Source: CAJQQK01 sp049116495
GTDB taxonomy: Bacteria; Pseudomonadota; Alphaproteobacteria; Rhizobiales; Hyphomicrobiaceae
Length of the DNA: 64,000 nt
Direction: 5' to 3'
Assembly: GCA_049116495.1 (NCBI GenBank)
Contig: JAGDYV010000007.1
Span: forward strand, 1 to 64,000
Shown here: piece after piece, positions 34,732 to 42,245 of the stretch
Layout: each line of letters opens with the position of its first letter
How positions within the stretch are numbered: the first letter of the stretch is position 1
Translations under genes and position numbers: made by a program
The notes under the pieces: generated by a model
Database searches by the model: none
The model's input: the letters and a program-made list of their open reading frames with translations, nothing else
What the model was told of the DNA's origin: nothing

Positions 34732-36131
34732 TGGCCCTGCACAATCTTGCCGCCGTCGACCTCGCCGCCAAAATCAAAGCTGGCGACGTCTCATCGCGCG
34801 AGGCAACCGAAGCGGCCCTCGTGCGGCTCAGGGCGGCCCACCAGAAATGCAACTCGGTTGTCGCCTTCGAAGACGATGAGGCGCTCGCCGCGGCTGACGT
34901 CGCCGATCAGGCGCTGGCTGCCGGCAAATCGCTTGGTCCGCTGCATGGCGTACCGCTGGCACATAAGGATATGTTTGATCGCGCGGGCAAAATCGCCAGC
35001 TGGGGCGGCAACATTCAAGCCGGGGAGCCTGCCAGCCGTGACGGTACGCTGATCGAGCGCTTCAAGGCAGCCGGTAGCCACCAGATTGCGGCCCTGCATC
35101 TCACCGAGTTCGCCTATGGCCCGATCGGCCACAACTATGTCCTCGGCCACGCCCGCAATCCCTGGAACACCGCGCACGTCAGCGGTGGCTCATCCTCGGG
35201 TACGGCGATGTCAATCGCAACCGGCGCCATTGCCGGCGGCATGGGCTCGGACACCGCCGGTTCCTTGCGCCTGCCCGCTTCGGCCTGTGGGATCATGTCG
35301 CTCAAGCCGACCTGGTCGCGTGTAACGCGAGCCGGTGCCATGCCACTCGCATCGTCGCTCGATGCGGTCGGGCCGATGGCGCGCGATGCCCGCGACCTTG
35401 CCGTCATGCTGAAAGCAATGGCCGGATATGACCCGCGAGATGCGGCCACGTCGACACGTCCGGTACCCGACTATCCCGCGCTGCTTGATCGCCCTGTCAA
35501 AGGTTTGCGCATCGGCATTGACGAGAAGCTGATCGGCGAAGCCGATGTCAGCGTCCAGGAGCGGCTGATGCAGGCCCTGCACCTCCTTGAAGGTGCCGGC
35601 GCCGAGCAGGTCCCCGTTCATATCGACAACTGGGCGACGCTCGACCACCTCGCCCAGCTGGTCCAGCTCTCCGAAGCAGCGGCGGCTCATTCACCGTTCC
35701 TGCGCCATCATTCAGACAAGTACGGCCCCCAGGTCGAGGCCCGCGTCGCATATGGCCACTATGTCCCGGCCCACGACTACCTCGTTGCGATGCGCGCGCG
35801 CGGCATGATGCTGCGCAAGATGATGGATGAGGTTTACGCACATTGCGACGTTGTCATGCTGCCGAATTTCGCTGGCCCGATCCCAACGATCGAAGAACTC
35901 GATGTTGGCGGCGGGCCGCAGTTGATGGCAGCTCTCACCAAGGTCATGAAATTCGTGCGGCCGCTCAACTATCTGCAATTGCCAGCGCTGACCCTGCCCT
36001 ATCCCGCCGTCTCTGGCGCCCTCCCCAACGGATTCCAATTGATGGGCCGGCCGTTCTCGGAAGCCCGCCTGCTGTCCGTCGCCCGCGCTTATCAGGAGTG
36101 CCGCCCGATCGAACTGGCACCGCTGGATTAG
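34728..36131 (+). CDS. Amidase-signature hydrolase (AtzE/GatA-like)
   Basis: A 467-residue amidase. The catalytic Ser-cisSer-Lys triad is visible: Lys in GVPLAHKDMF (about 80), cis-Ser in VSGGSSSGTA (about 153) and the nucleophile Ser in GSDTAGSLRLPAS (about 177). Enzymes of this fold hydrolyse amides or, as in AtzE, carboxybiuret-type compounds. The RBS GGAAGGAG lies at the end of the preceding small gene and the two genes overlap (ATGATG and TGA), so they are coupled and probably form one complex. The substrate is unknown. Confidence 0.9.
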   Translation: MMALHNLAAVDLAAKIKAGDVSSREATEAALVRLRAAHQKCNSVVAFEDDEALAAADVADQALAAGKSLGPLHGVPLAHKDMFDRAGKIASWGGNIQAGEPASRDGTLIERFKAAGSHQIAALHLTEFAYGPIGHNYVLGHARNPWNTAHVSGGSSSGTAMSIATGAIAGGMGSDTAGSLRLPASACGIMSLKPTWSRVTRAGAMPLASSLDAVGPMARDARDLAVMLKAMAGYDPRDAATSTRPVPDYPALLDRPVKGLRIGIDEKLIGEADVSVQERLMQALHLLEGAGAEQVPVHIDNWATLDHLAQLVQLSEAAAAHSPFLRHHSDKYGPQVEARVAYGHYVPAHDYLVAMRARGMMLRKMMDEVYAHCDVVMLPNFAGPIPTIEELDVGGGPQLMAALTKVMKFVRPLNYLQLPALTLPYPAVSGALPNGFQLMGRPFSEARLLSVARAYQECRPIELAPLD

Positions 36132-36675
36132 AGCGCCGGGCGATAAACCTGAGACAATCGCGTCGCCGGAAATCTGCGTCAGCAGAATATCCGGTGCCTT
36201 TCACGATCGTGGTTGGCACGGCCTCGAAGCGATTAGAGACGTGAAAGACCCCGGCTCGCGCGACGGATCGCGACCTGTGCCGTACCGCAATCGGCCGGCC
36301 GCCGCTTGGCCGGGGGCGCGAGACGTCAGGTATGTGCACCTGGCAGAAAGATGCCTTGGCGAAACTCTGCGAGTCGTCACCAGACAGTCCTGTGCCTGCA
36401 CGAGGATGACGACCGTGATTGGAGTTGCCGCCCGTCGCAACGTCGAATTCCGACTGGCGGAATTCGACACAGCTCCAGTGGAATCGGTGCTTGTTGCAGG
36501 AGATGGCTCAATCCTTCCGGACAGTCGTGCTGCAGTGTGATCTGCTTCACTCGACCGAAACAATCGAAACGTATTAAGCACGATCCTGAAATTCATCTGA
36601 AACGTGCAGTCCTCAATTTCTCACTTGTCGACGGCTTTGACGTGCCGTCTCACAAGCTCACTTGAGGACGATCAG
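36132..36675. other. Spacer between amidase and alpha/beta hydrolase
   Basis: 544 bp without an acceptable gene. Open frames of about 100-130 codons exist on both strands, but they overlap each other, are arginine/serine-rich and lack ribosome sites or family motifs. A promoter for the hydrolase is expected near the AT-richer end (36550-36660). Confidence 0.4.
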
Positions 36676-37524
36676 ATGCACCCGATACCGATAAAAAGCT
36701 GGCAGCCGGTAGCCCCGACCGGGCGGCCACAGGTCGTCGCCCTGCGCGGCTCAGCAAGCCATCGCGGTCAATGGCGCACGCTCGTCGAGGCATTATCTCC
36801 TCAATTTGACGTATCGACGCCGGATCTGCCCGGCTATGGAGGTCAATGCAGCGATGCCCGCAAGGCAGCGCCCGCGCTTGCCGATGATGCCATCGAACTT
36901 GCCCGGATCGCACAAGACGCCTCCGCCCCGATCCACATCGTCGCGCACTCCTACAGCGCGGCCGTCGCCGTGCGATTTGCCCTTGACCAGCCCCAGGCCG
37001 TTGCAAGTTTGACGCTGATCGAGCCCGTTCTGTTTCACTTGCTGCGCTCCGGTCGCGCGCTCGACAGGGCGCACGATGCGGAAATTTCTCGTATCGCAAC
37101 GGCCATGAACGTTGCGCACCGGATCGGCATGGCCAGTTTCGGGATGTCACGCTTCGTTGATTATTGGAACGGCGCGGGCACCTGGCAAACCATGAAGGCC
37201 CCTCGACGGGCGGCGCTTGCCAGCCAGATATCCCAGGTCGCGCGTCATTTCAGAACCGTATTCGGTGAGACATGGTCCGCCGCCGCCTGCCGCCGCATTC
37301 CGTGCCTGACGCTGATCATTGCCGGCCAGAAAAGCCCCGGCCCGGTCCGGCGGGTGGCCCAAATCCTGTTTGAGGCGATGCCGCAGGCGCGTCTCAGGAC
37401 GATCCCCGGTGTTGGTCACATGGCGCCGGTCACGCATCCGGAGACCGTCAATCGACTGATCGCGCAGGCGTTGGCAGCAGAGCTTTCCGATAGCGAGCCG
37501 TCGAACCTTCGTGCGGCCGCATGA
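36676..37524 (+). CDS. Alpha/beta-hydrolase fold protein
   Basis: A 282-residue hydrolase. The nucleophile elbow reads AHSYSAAVAV (about residue 96), with Ala and Ser instead of the flanking glycines of G-x-S-x-G; this still allows the turn. The catalytic His lies in VGHMAPVTHPETV near the C-terminus. The cap region (about 130-205) is basic and helical. The ATG at 36676 follows GAGGACGATCAG. It may be an esterase or lactonase; substrate and pathway cannot be told. The SGNH esterase gene begins 87 bp later in the same direction. Confidence 0.85.
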   Translation: MHPIPIKSWQPVAPTGRPQVVALRGSASHRGQWRTLVEALSPQFDVSTPDLPGYGGQCSDARKAAPALADDAIELARIAQDASAPIHIVAHSYSAAVAVRFALDQPQAVASLTLIEPVLFHLLRSGRALDRAHDAEISRIATAMNVAHRIGMASFGMSRFVDYWNGAGTWQTMKAPRRAALASQISQVARHFRTVFGETWSAAACRRIPCLTLIIAGQKSPGPVRRVAQILFEAMPQARLRTIPGVGHMAPVTHPETVNRLIAQALAAELSDSEPSNLRAAA

Positions 37525-37611
37525 TCGGGCGTGGCGCCAATTGTCGAACGGCGGCTTGAGGCAACGTCCGTCGCGTGCGAACCTGCGCGCAATTGATGAC
37601 GGAGCGATTCA

Positions 37612-38151
37612 ATGCGTCAACACCACTGGCCAACCACAATAGCGTTCATCGCTGCGATCTGCGGGCTGATCCTCGGCACCTTGCCGGCCGGCGCCCAGAC
37701 GATTGATATCCTGGCACTTGGCGCAAGTAACACCTATGGCAAAGGCGTTTCCCGGCAGCAGGCCTATCCCCGTCACCTGCAGAACATGCTGCGCGCCCGG
37801 GGCCTCAAGGCGCGGGTGCGGAACGCCGGTATCAATGGCAACACCACTGGCCGGATGCGCGCGCGCCTGCGCGGCGCCTTGCGCCCCACAACGCGGCTCG
37901 TCATCCTGCAACCCGGCGGCAATGATCGTCGGCGCGGGATCTCTCGATCCACGCGTCGCGCCAACATACAATTCATGAAGAGCTATCTTCGTCAGCGCGG
38001 CATTGCCGTCGTCATGCTGCCCAATCGGTTGATTGGTGCCGTTGCTCGCCATCACCCGCGCCCGGATGGGCAGCATTTTCTCGGCAACGGTTATCGAGCT
38101 TTGGCGGCCCGCCTGGTGCCCCGCGTTTTGCAAGCCATCCCTCGACGATAG
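37612..38151 (+). CDS. SGNH/GDSL-family secreted esterase (TesA-like)
   Basis: A 179-residue hydrolase with a signal peptide (residues 1-28, ending PAGAQ). The four SGNH blocks are present: Ser in LALGASNTYGKGV (GASN in place of GDSL), Gly in NAGINGNTT, Asn in PGGND, and Asp152/His155 in PDGQHF. It should act in the periplasm on esters or thioesters. Its last 140 bp, including the Asp/His codons, overlap the 3' end of the convergent FkbM gene, which is unusual. Confidence 0.88.
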   Translation: MRQHHWPTTIAFIAAICGLILGTLPAGAQTIDILALGASNTYGKGVSRQQAYPRHLQNMLRARGLKARVRNAGINGNTTGRMRARLRGALRPTTRLVILQPGGNDRRRGISRSTRRANIQFMKSYLRQRGIAVVMLPNRLIGAVARHHPRPDGQHFLGNGYRALAARLVPRVLQAIPRR

Positions 38152-39052
38152 AACGCAGCGCCGACATCGACGCGACATTCGTTTCGCGCGGCTTGTTGCC
38201 ATAGTCGGTCCACACATCCTGCAGAACAATGTCATCTTTCCAGCACAGATTTTTTTGATCCAGTGCGTGCGGCAGCTGCACCTTCCCGCCGGGGCCACGC
38301 ATTCGATCTTTGCGATGGAACGTCACTTCCATGACCGATGGCACATCCAGCCCGAAAGCGTGATGGACCGGCGCATGGTTGTTGGGGTGGATATGTGCGA
38401 CGTCAAAATCGTCCGTGATTTTTTTGACCAAGCCAGATAACCGCTCCAACGCGTTGCGCTGAAAAACATCTTCCAAGTCGTGAAATTCAATCACCATCGT
38501 GCGAAACAGTCTGAGCACGACTTGCGGCGTATCCTCGATGACATCGTATTCCGCGCCTTCAATATCCATCTGCAAGATCAGATCACCTGCAGGGTCCGCG
38601 CTGACCTTGTGTCCAACCCAATCCTCCAGCCGCATGTACTGGGCGTCATTGCGAACACCGAGAAACTTCTTGTCGAAATCGAAGAGAGCGTTTTCAAGCG
38701 GCGCCTGATCCACGCTGTAGTCCGCGAGGAAACACTTGATGCCGAGGTTCTTTGCCAGTGAATCTTCAAAATCGGCGGTCTCTTCAACACCGGGCGAAAA
38801 ACAACCGACGATGCCCGCCAGATCATCAGGAACGAGGTAGCCGCCATCGCGCTCGCTGCCAATGCGAATCAATTCATGGCCGACGTCGCATGGCGCGAGA
38901 AGGTGGATCAAGTCAAGGACATCACGCTCTCGCGACGTTGGTTGCGCGGCCAGACGCAACACTTTGCCCTGATTCAAACGTCGGATGATCCGATTGGGAT
39001 AGACATGATTCTTTAGCTTACTCAATACCTTGTTGAATGCCGTCTTCGTCAT
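38012..39052 (-). CDS. FkbM-family methyltransferase
   Basis: A 346-residue SAM-dependent methyltransferase domain protein. Family markers are the N-terminal RIGSERDGGYLVPDDL, the central QMDIEGAEYDVIED with the D-x-E-G signature, and MVIEFHDLEDVF. FkbM-type enzymes often O-methylate sugars or polyketide-type products. The last 46 residues (from about IVEGWLAKRG on) are Gly/Pro/Arg-rich and are encoded antisense to the SGNH esterase; they look like read-through beyond an ancestral stop. The ATG at 39052 was chosen; a TTG four codons upstream is possible. Confidence 0.82.
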   Translation of the reverse strand: MTKTAFNKVLSKLKNHVYPNRIIRRLNQGKVLRLAAQPTSRERDVLDLIHLLAPCDVGHELIRIGSERDGGYLVPDDLAGIVGCFSPGVEETADFEDSLAKNLGIKCFLADYSVDQAPLENALFDFDKKFLGVRNDAQYMRLEDWVGHKVSADPAGDLILQMDIEGAEYDVIEDTPQVVLRLFRTMVIEFHDLEDVFQRNALERLSGLVKKITDDFDVAHIHPNNHAPVHHAFGLDVPSVMEVTFHRKDRMRGPGGKVQLPHALDQKNLCWKDDIVLQDVWTDYGNKPRETNVASMSALRSIVEGWLAKRGAPGGPPKLDNRCRENAAHPGAGDGEQRHQSTDWAA

Positions 39053-39067
39053 GTTGTTGTCCAAAAT

Positions 39068-39082
39068 CGTTCAAAATGAACG
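39068..39082. promoter_or_regulatory. Dyad before the FkbM gene
   Basis: CGTTCA-AAA-TGAACG, a perfect palindromic pair 16 bp upstream of the FkbM start codon. Its position would suit a repressor operator or an RNA stem at the ribosome site. The 281-bp spacer around it (39053-39333) shows nothing else. Confidence 0.3.
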
Positions 39083-39333
39083 CGGCACAGTCAAGAATCG
39101 CTGTTGATAAAGTAGCTTTATCCGGCACTCTTGGCTAGGTGTGCGCTGATCACGGACAGTTTGATGAGCCGACGCTGTCTTTTTTGCGACCACGGACGCC
39201 TTTTTTCCTGCGCCAGGACGTCTCACCGTGCGCAGGATTGGCCCTAATCACAACGCCGGCTGTCGCACGGCTGCGTTTATTGTTGCACTGCCACATCATG
39301 GACCGACCGGAAATTGCTTGTCTTTGCCGGCAC

Positions 39334-39729
39334 TCATGGCCGCTTCGCAACCACGTCGATCTCGACCAAGGCACCAACGGCCAACGCGGTGACACCAATG
39401 CAGGTTCGCGCCGGCAATTTGCCCGTGGCGAAATTAGAAGTGTACGTCTCATTCATCGCGGCGTAGTCGCGCTCAAACTGGGTGAGATAGACCCGCGCTT
39501 GAACCACGTTTTCCAGCCCAAGCCCCAGTCCGTTGAGCACGATGATGAGATTATCCATGACGCGCTGCGTCTGCGCCTCAATCCCGTCCGGTAGCGGCCG
39601 GTCCGGCTCTCCCGGCCAGGTCGGCATCTGGCCCGTGAAAAACACCCAACCGTCGATCGCAGCGGCATGAGAAAATGGAGCAACCGGCTGCGGCGCGCCT
39701 GCAACCATATGGAACGTAGGAAGCGGCAT
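39334..39729 (-). CDS. RidA/YjgF-family imine deaminase
   Basis: A 131-residue trimeric RidA-like protein. Typical segments are PVAPFSHAAAIDGWVFFTGQ, VQARVYLTQFERDYAAMNE and LPARTCIGVTAL, the last with the conserved Arg that binds the carboxylate of 2-iminoacids. RidA proteins deaminate reactive enamine/imine intermediates from PLP enzymes. The ATG at 39729 follows AAAGGA. It is in the same direction as the LysR gene upstream (147-bp gap). Confidence 0.9.
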   Translation of the reverse strand: MPLPTFHMVAGAPQPVAPFSHAAAIDGWVFFTGQMPTWPGEPDRPLPDGIEAQTQRVMDNLIIVLNGLGLGLENVVQARVYLTQFERDYAAMNETYTSNFATGKLPARTCIGVTALAVGALVEIDVVAKRP

Positions 39730-39876
39730 CGGACGTCCTTTCGTTTTGCGATCGCCGGTCGTGTCCAACCATCCTAGCGGGACTTTCGACGCCGGCAATG
39801 CGTCCATTCCAAACACGCGTCATATGTGCCCAAGGATTGCTCAGCAGCGCCCGGCCCGAGGGCGAATTGATTTTGA

Positions 39877-40728
39877 CTATTCGCCGAGGATCTCCGCCAG
39901 CGCGTTGATTTTCGGAGAGGCTCCGCCCTTGCGCCAGATGAGCATCGTGCGCAACTGGTTTTCACCATCCGGTAGCGCGTTGATGCGAAGGCGCTTTTTT
40001 TCGGGGAATGTCAAGATCACGCTGCGCGGAACCAGCGCCGCGCCCATCCCGGCGAGTACGCTGCCGAGCATCGCATGATAGGAACCAAGTTCGACCGTTC
40101 GCTCAGGAAGTTCCTGACGCGCTGCATACCATTGCTCAAGACGCCTGCGATGCGGACAACCATGTTCGAAGACAATCATCGTCTTGGGCACCGGACCCGA
40201 CTTTGCGATCGGTGCGTGGTCCTTCGACGTCACAATGACCGGTTCCTCATCGAAAGCGACGAGTGAATCGAACTTGGCCTGCGCAACGGGCTCTGCGACC
40301 AAGGCCGCATCAATGTCGCCGGCCAGCACCGCGGTCGACAGTTGCGTCGGATTGCCGGTGCGCAATTCCAGCACGACATCCGGATAGCGCTTGGCGTAGA
40401 TGGTCAGCGGCCCCGGCAGGCGTACCGCTGCCGTACTTTCCATCGCGCCCAACCGAAACTGACCGCGCGGGCGATCATCATAAAGCGCGGCACGCGCCTC
40501 ATCGGCCAGTGCGAGAAGTTGATCGGCATACTCGAGCAACGTTTGCCCCGACGGCGTCAGAACCAAACGCTTGCCCTCACGATTGAACAGCTTGACGCCG
40601 AGATCCTCTTCGAGTTGGCGCACCCGCGTGGTGACATTGGATTGGACGCGGTGGAGCCGCTCGGCGGCACGCGTCACACCACCTTCGCGGACAACAGCCG
40701 TGAAGATACGCAAATCTGACAAATCCAT
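39877..40728 (-). CDS. LysR-family transcriptional regulator
   Basis: A 283-residue LTTR. The N-terminal winged helix-turn-helix spans residues 1-60 (FTAVVREGGVTRAAERLHRV and SNVTTRVRQLEEDLGVKLF). The C-terminal effector-binding domain follows from about 90. LysR proteins often control a divergent neighbour; the haemoglobin gene starts 148 bp away on the other strand and is the obvious candidate target. The ATG at 40728 follows GGAGAGATGGA; an upstream in-frame ATG adds ten residues. Confidence 0.92.
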   Translation of the reverse strand: MDLSDLRIFTAVVREGGVTRAAERLHRVQSNVTTRVRQLEEDLGVKLFNREGKRLVLTPSGQTLLEYADQLLALADEARAALYDDRPRGQFRLGAMESTAAVRLPGPLTIYAKRYPDVVLELRTGNPTQLSTAVLAGDIDAALVAEPVAQAKFDSLVAFDEEPVIVTSKDHAPIAKSGPVPKTMIVFEHGCPHRRRLEQWYAARQELPERTVELGSYHAMLGSVLAGMGAALVPRSVILTFPEKKRLRINALPDGENQLRTMLIWRKGGASPKINALAEILGE

Positions 40729-40876
40729 TCCATCTCTCCGAGAGATCAAAAACATCATAATTATTCATTTTTGTCGAACATGAGCAAGCGCTATGAGAAG
40801 CGCACGGACTTGTTCCGGCGTGCAGCTGCCGACATCTCTCTGATCAACCGCAACAAAATGCCAAGTGAGGCTCGCC

Positions 40877-41326
40877 ATGACACCCGAAGAAAAACAAATC
40901 GTGCAACGCACGTGGATGATGGTCATCCCCATCGCAGATACCGCCGCTGATCTGTTCTACGAAAAGCTTTTCCAACTCGATCCGGACCTTGAACCGCTGT
41001 TTTCCGGCATCGACCTGGCCGCTCAGAAAAAGAAACTTCTGCAGGCCTTGGCAACCACCGTTGCCAGCCTCGATGAGTTAGAGGCGTTGGTTCCTCTGCT
41101 TGCCGACCTGGGCCGTCGCCATGCCGGCTATGGCGTCGTTGATGCGCACTACGACACGGTTGGCCGCGCCCTGTTATGGACGCTCGAAACCGGCCTCGCC
41201 GACGCATGGACGCCCACCACGCAACGGGCCTGGACGGCGGCCTATACGACCGTTGCCGAGACTATGAAAGCCGGTGCCCGGGCTGAAAAAAATGCGCCAA
41301 CACAATCTAGAAACAAGGCAGCCTGA
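40877..41326 (+). CDS. Single-domain bacterial haemoglobin
   Basis: A 149-residue globin of the Vitreoscilla haemoglobin type. The proximal (F8) His is His82 in GRRHAGYGV, the distal Gln is Gln50 in AAQKKKLL, and the aromatic B10 region is LFYEKLF. It should bind O2 or NO in the cytoplasm; NO detoxification or oxygen supply are known roles of this family. The ATG at 40877 has GAGG upstream (GTG at 40865 is the alternative). The DUF1330 gene begins 33 bp downstream, probably co-transcribed. Confidence 0.88.
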   Translation: MTPEEKQIVQRTWMMVIPIADTAADLFYEKLFQLDPDLEPLFSGIDLAAQKKKLLQALATTVASLDELEALVPLLADLGRRHAGYGVVDAHYDTVGRALLWTLETGLADAWTPTTQRAWTAAYTTVAETMKAGARAEKNAPTQSRNKAA

Positions 41327-41359
41327 TCGCCGCCGTATCGTCTTGAAAGGAAATCAACT

Positions 41360-41647
41360 ATGCAAAAAGGATATTGGGTCGTCCGCGTTTCCGTAAAGAA
41401 CGCCGAGAACTATCCCGACTATCTGGCGGCCGCCAAACCGGCCTTTGAAAAATACGGTGCCCGCTTCATGATCCGCGGCGGGCGCTATCTAGCCAAGGAA
41501 GGGGTTGCCCGCGACCGCAACGTCGTCGTCGAGTTCCCCAACTACGATACCGCCATCGCCTGCTATCACTCACCCGAGTATCAGGTTGCGCGCTCAATCC
41601 GCATGGCCAACGCCGACGCGGATTTCGTGATCGTCGAGGGGGCGTGA
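41360..41647 (+). CDS. DUF1330 domain protein
   Basis: A 95-residue ferredoxin-fold (dimeric alpha-beta barrel) protein. Family marks are GYWVVRVSVKNAENYPDYL, YGARFMIRGG and VVVEFPNYDTAIACYHSPEY. The biochemical role of DUF1330 proteins is not established. It follows the haemoglobin gene with a strong AAGGAAA ribosome site, so the two are likely one transcript. Confidence 0.9.
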   Translation: MQKGYWVVRVSVKNAENYPDYLAAAKPAFEKYGARFMIRGGRYLAKEGVARDRNVVVEFPNYDTAIACYHSPEYQVARSIRMANADADFVIVEGA

Positions 41648-41824
41648 GAGCAGGGTGTCCCCGCGGTATGGGTGGGCTGGATTGGCGTGTCGATCCGGCC
41701 CACCTCCCAGCGCAAAGCAGCGTTCCGCTGGCATATCTTGTCAGCGAAGCAACGACGGTTTGATATGGTTGGCAACACGCGCGGCGTCATCTCTGTCGGC
41801 GCGCCAATCAACGGGAGCACATTG

Positions 41825-42223
41825 ATGAAACGTACCGGAAGTTGCCTGTGCGGCGAGGTTACATTCGAGGCCAAAGCGATGCCGTCGATGCAGGCCTGCC
41901 ACTGTTCGATGTGCCGCAAATGGGGTAGCGGACCGTTCATGGCCGTTCCTTGCGAGGACGCGAACTTTGCCGGCCCGGTCAAGCGCTACGTGTCGTCCGA
42001 AGGCAGCGAACGTGGTTTTTGCACCACCTGCGGCTCCAACCTTTTCTTCCACAGGACCGGCGGCCCGATCCACGCCATTCCGATCGCCCTGTTGGACGAT
42101 CCCTCGGACCTTCCATTTCGTGCCGAAATCTTCATTGACGACAAGCCGGACTACTATGAGTTCGGCAATGCCACTAAAAAGCTGACCGGCGCGGAATTCA
42201 TGGCAAAGTTCAAGGGCAGTTGA
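41825..42223 (+). CDS. GFA-family (glutathione-dependent formaldehyde-activating-like) protein
   Basis: A 132-residue zinc-binding protein. The cysteine pattern is complete: CLCGEV, then CHCSMCRKWG, then CTTCGSNLFF. The family is named for Gfa, which was proposed to combine glutathione and formaldehyde, but most members have unknown roles. The ATG at 41825 follows GGGAGC. An open frame of 51 more codons upstream has no conservation and no RBS. A dyad at its 3' end separates it from the convergent dimethylformamidase-like gene. Confidence 0.9.
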   Translation: MKRTGSCLCGEVTFEAKAMPSMQACHCSMCRKWGSGPFMAVPCEDANFAGPVKRYVSSEGSERGFCTTCGSNLFFHRTGGPIHAIPIALLDDPSDLPFRAEIFIDDKPDYYEFGNATKKLTGAEFMAKFKGS

Positions 42224-42235
42224 CCGCCCTTGAAC
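42208..42235. terminator. Dyad between convergent GFA and dimethylformamidase-like genes
   Basis: Perfect 10-bp inverted repeat GTTCAAGGGC (42208-42217) and GCCCTTGAAC (42226-42235) with an 8-nt loop, overlapping the GFA stop codon and ending 11 bp before the opposing stop. Its position suits a two-way terminator, though no T-run follows on either strand. Confidence 0.55.
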
Positions 42236-42245
42236 GACGCTCCCG

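Noticed and set aside
36201..36596. 131-codon minus-strand frame between amidase and hydrolase
   Set aside because: No RBS, low-complexity Arg/Ser-rich sequence, overlaps an equally poor frame on the other strand.
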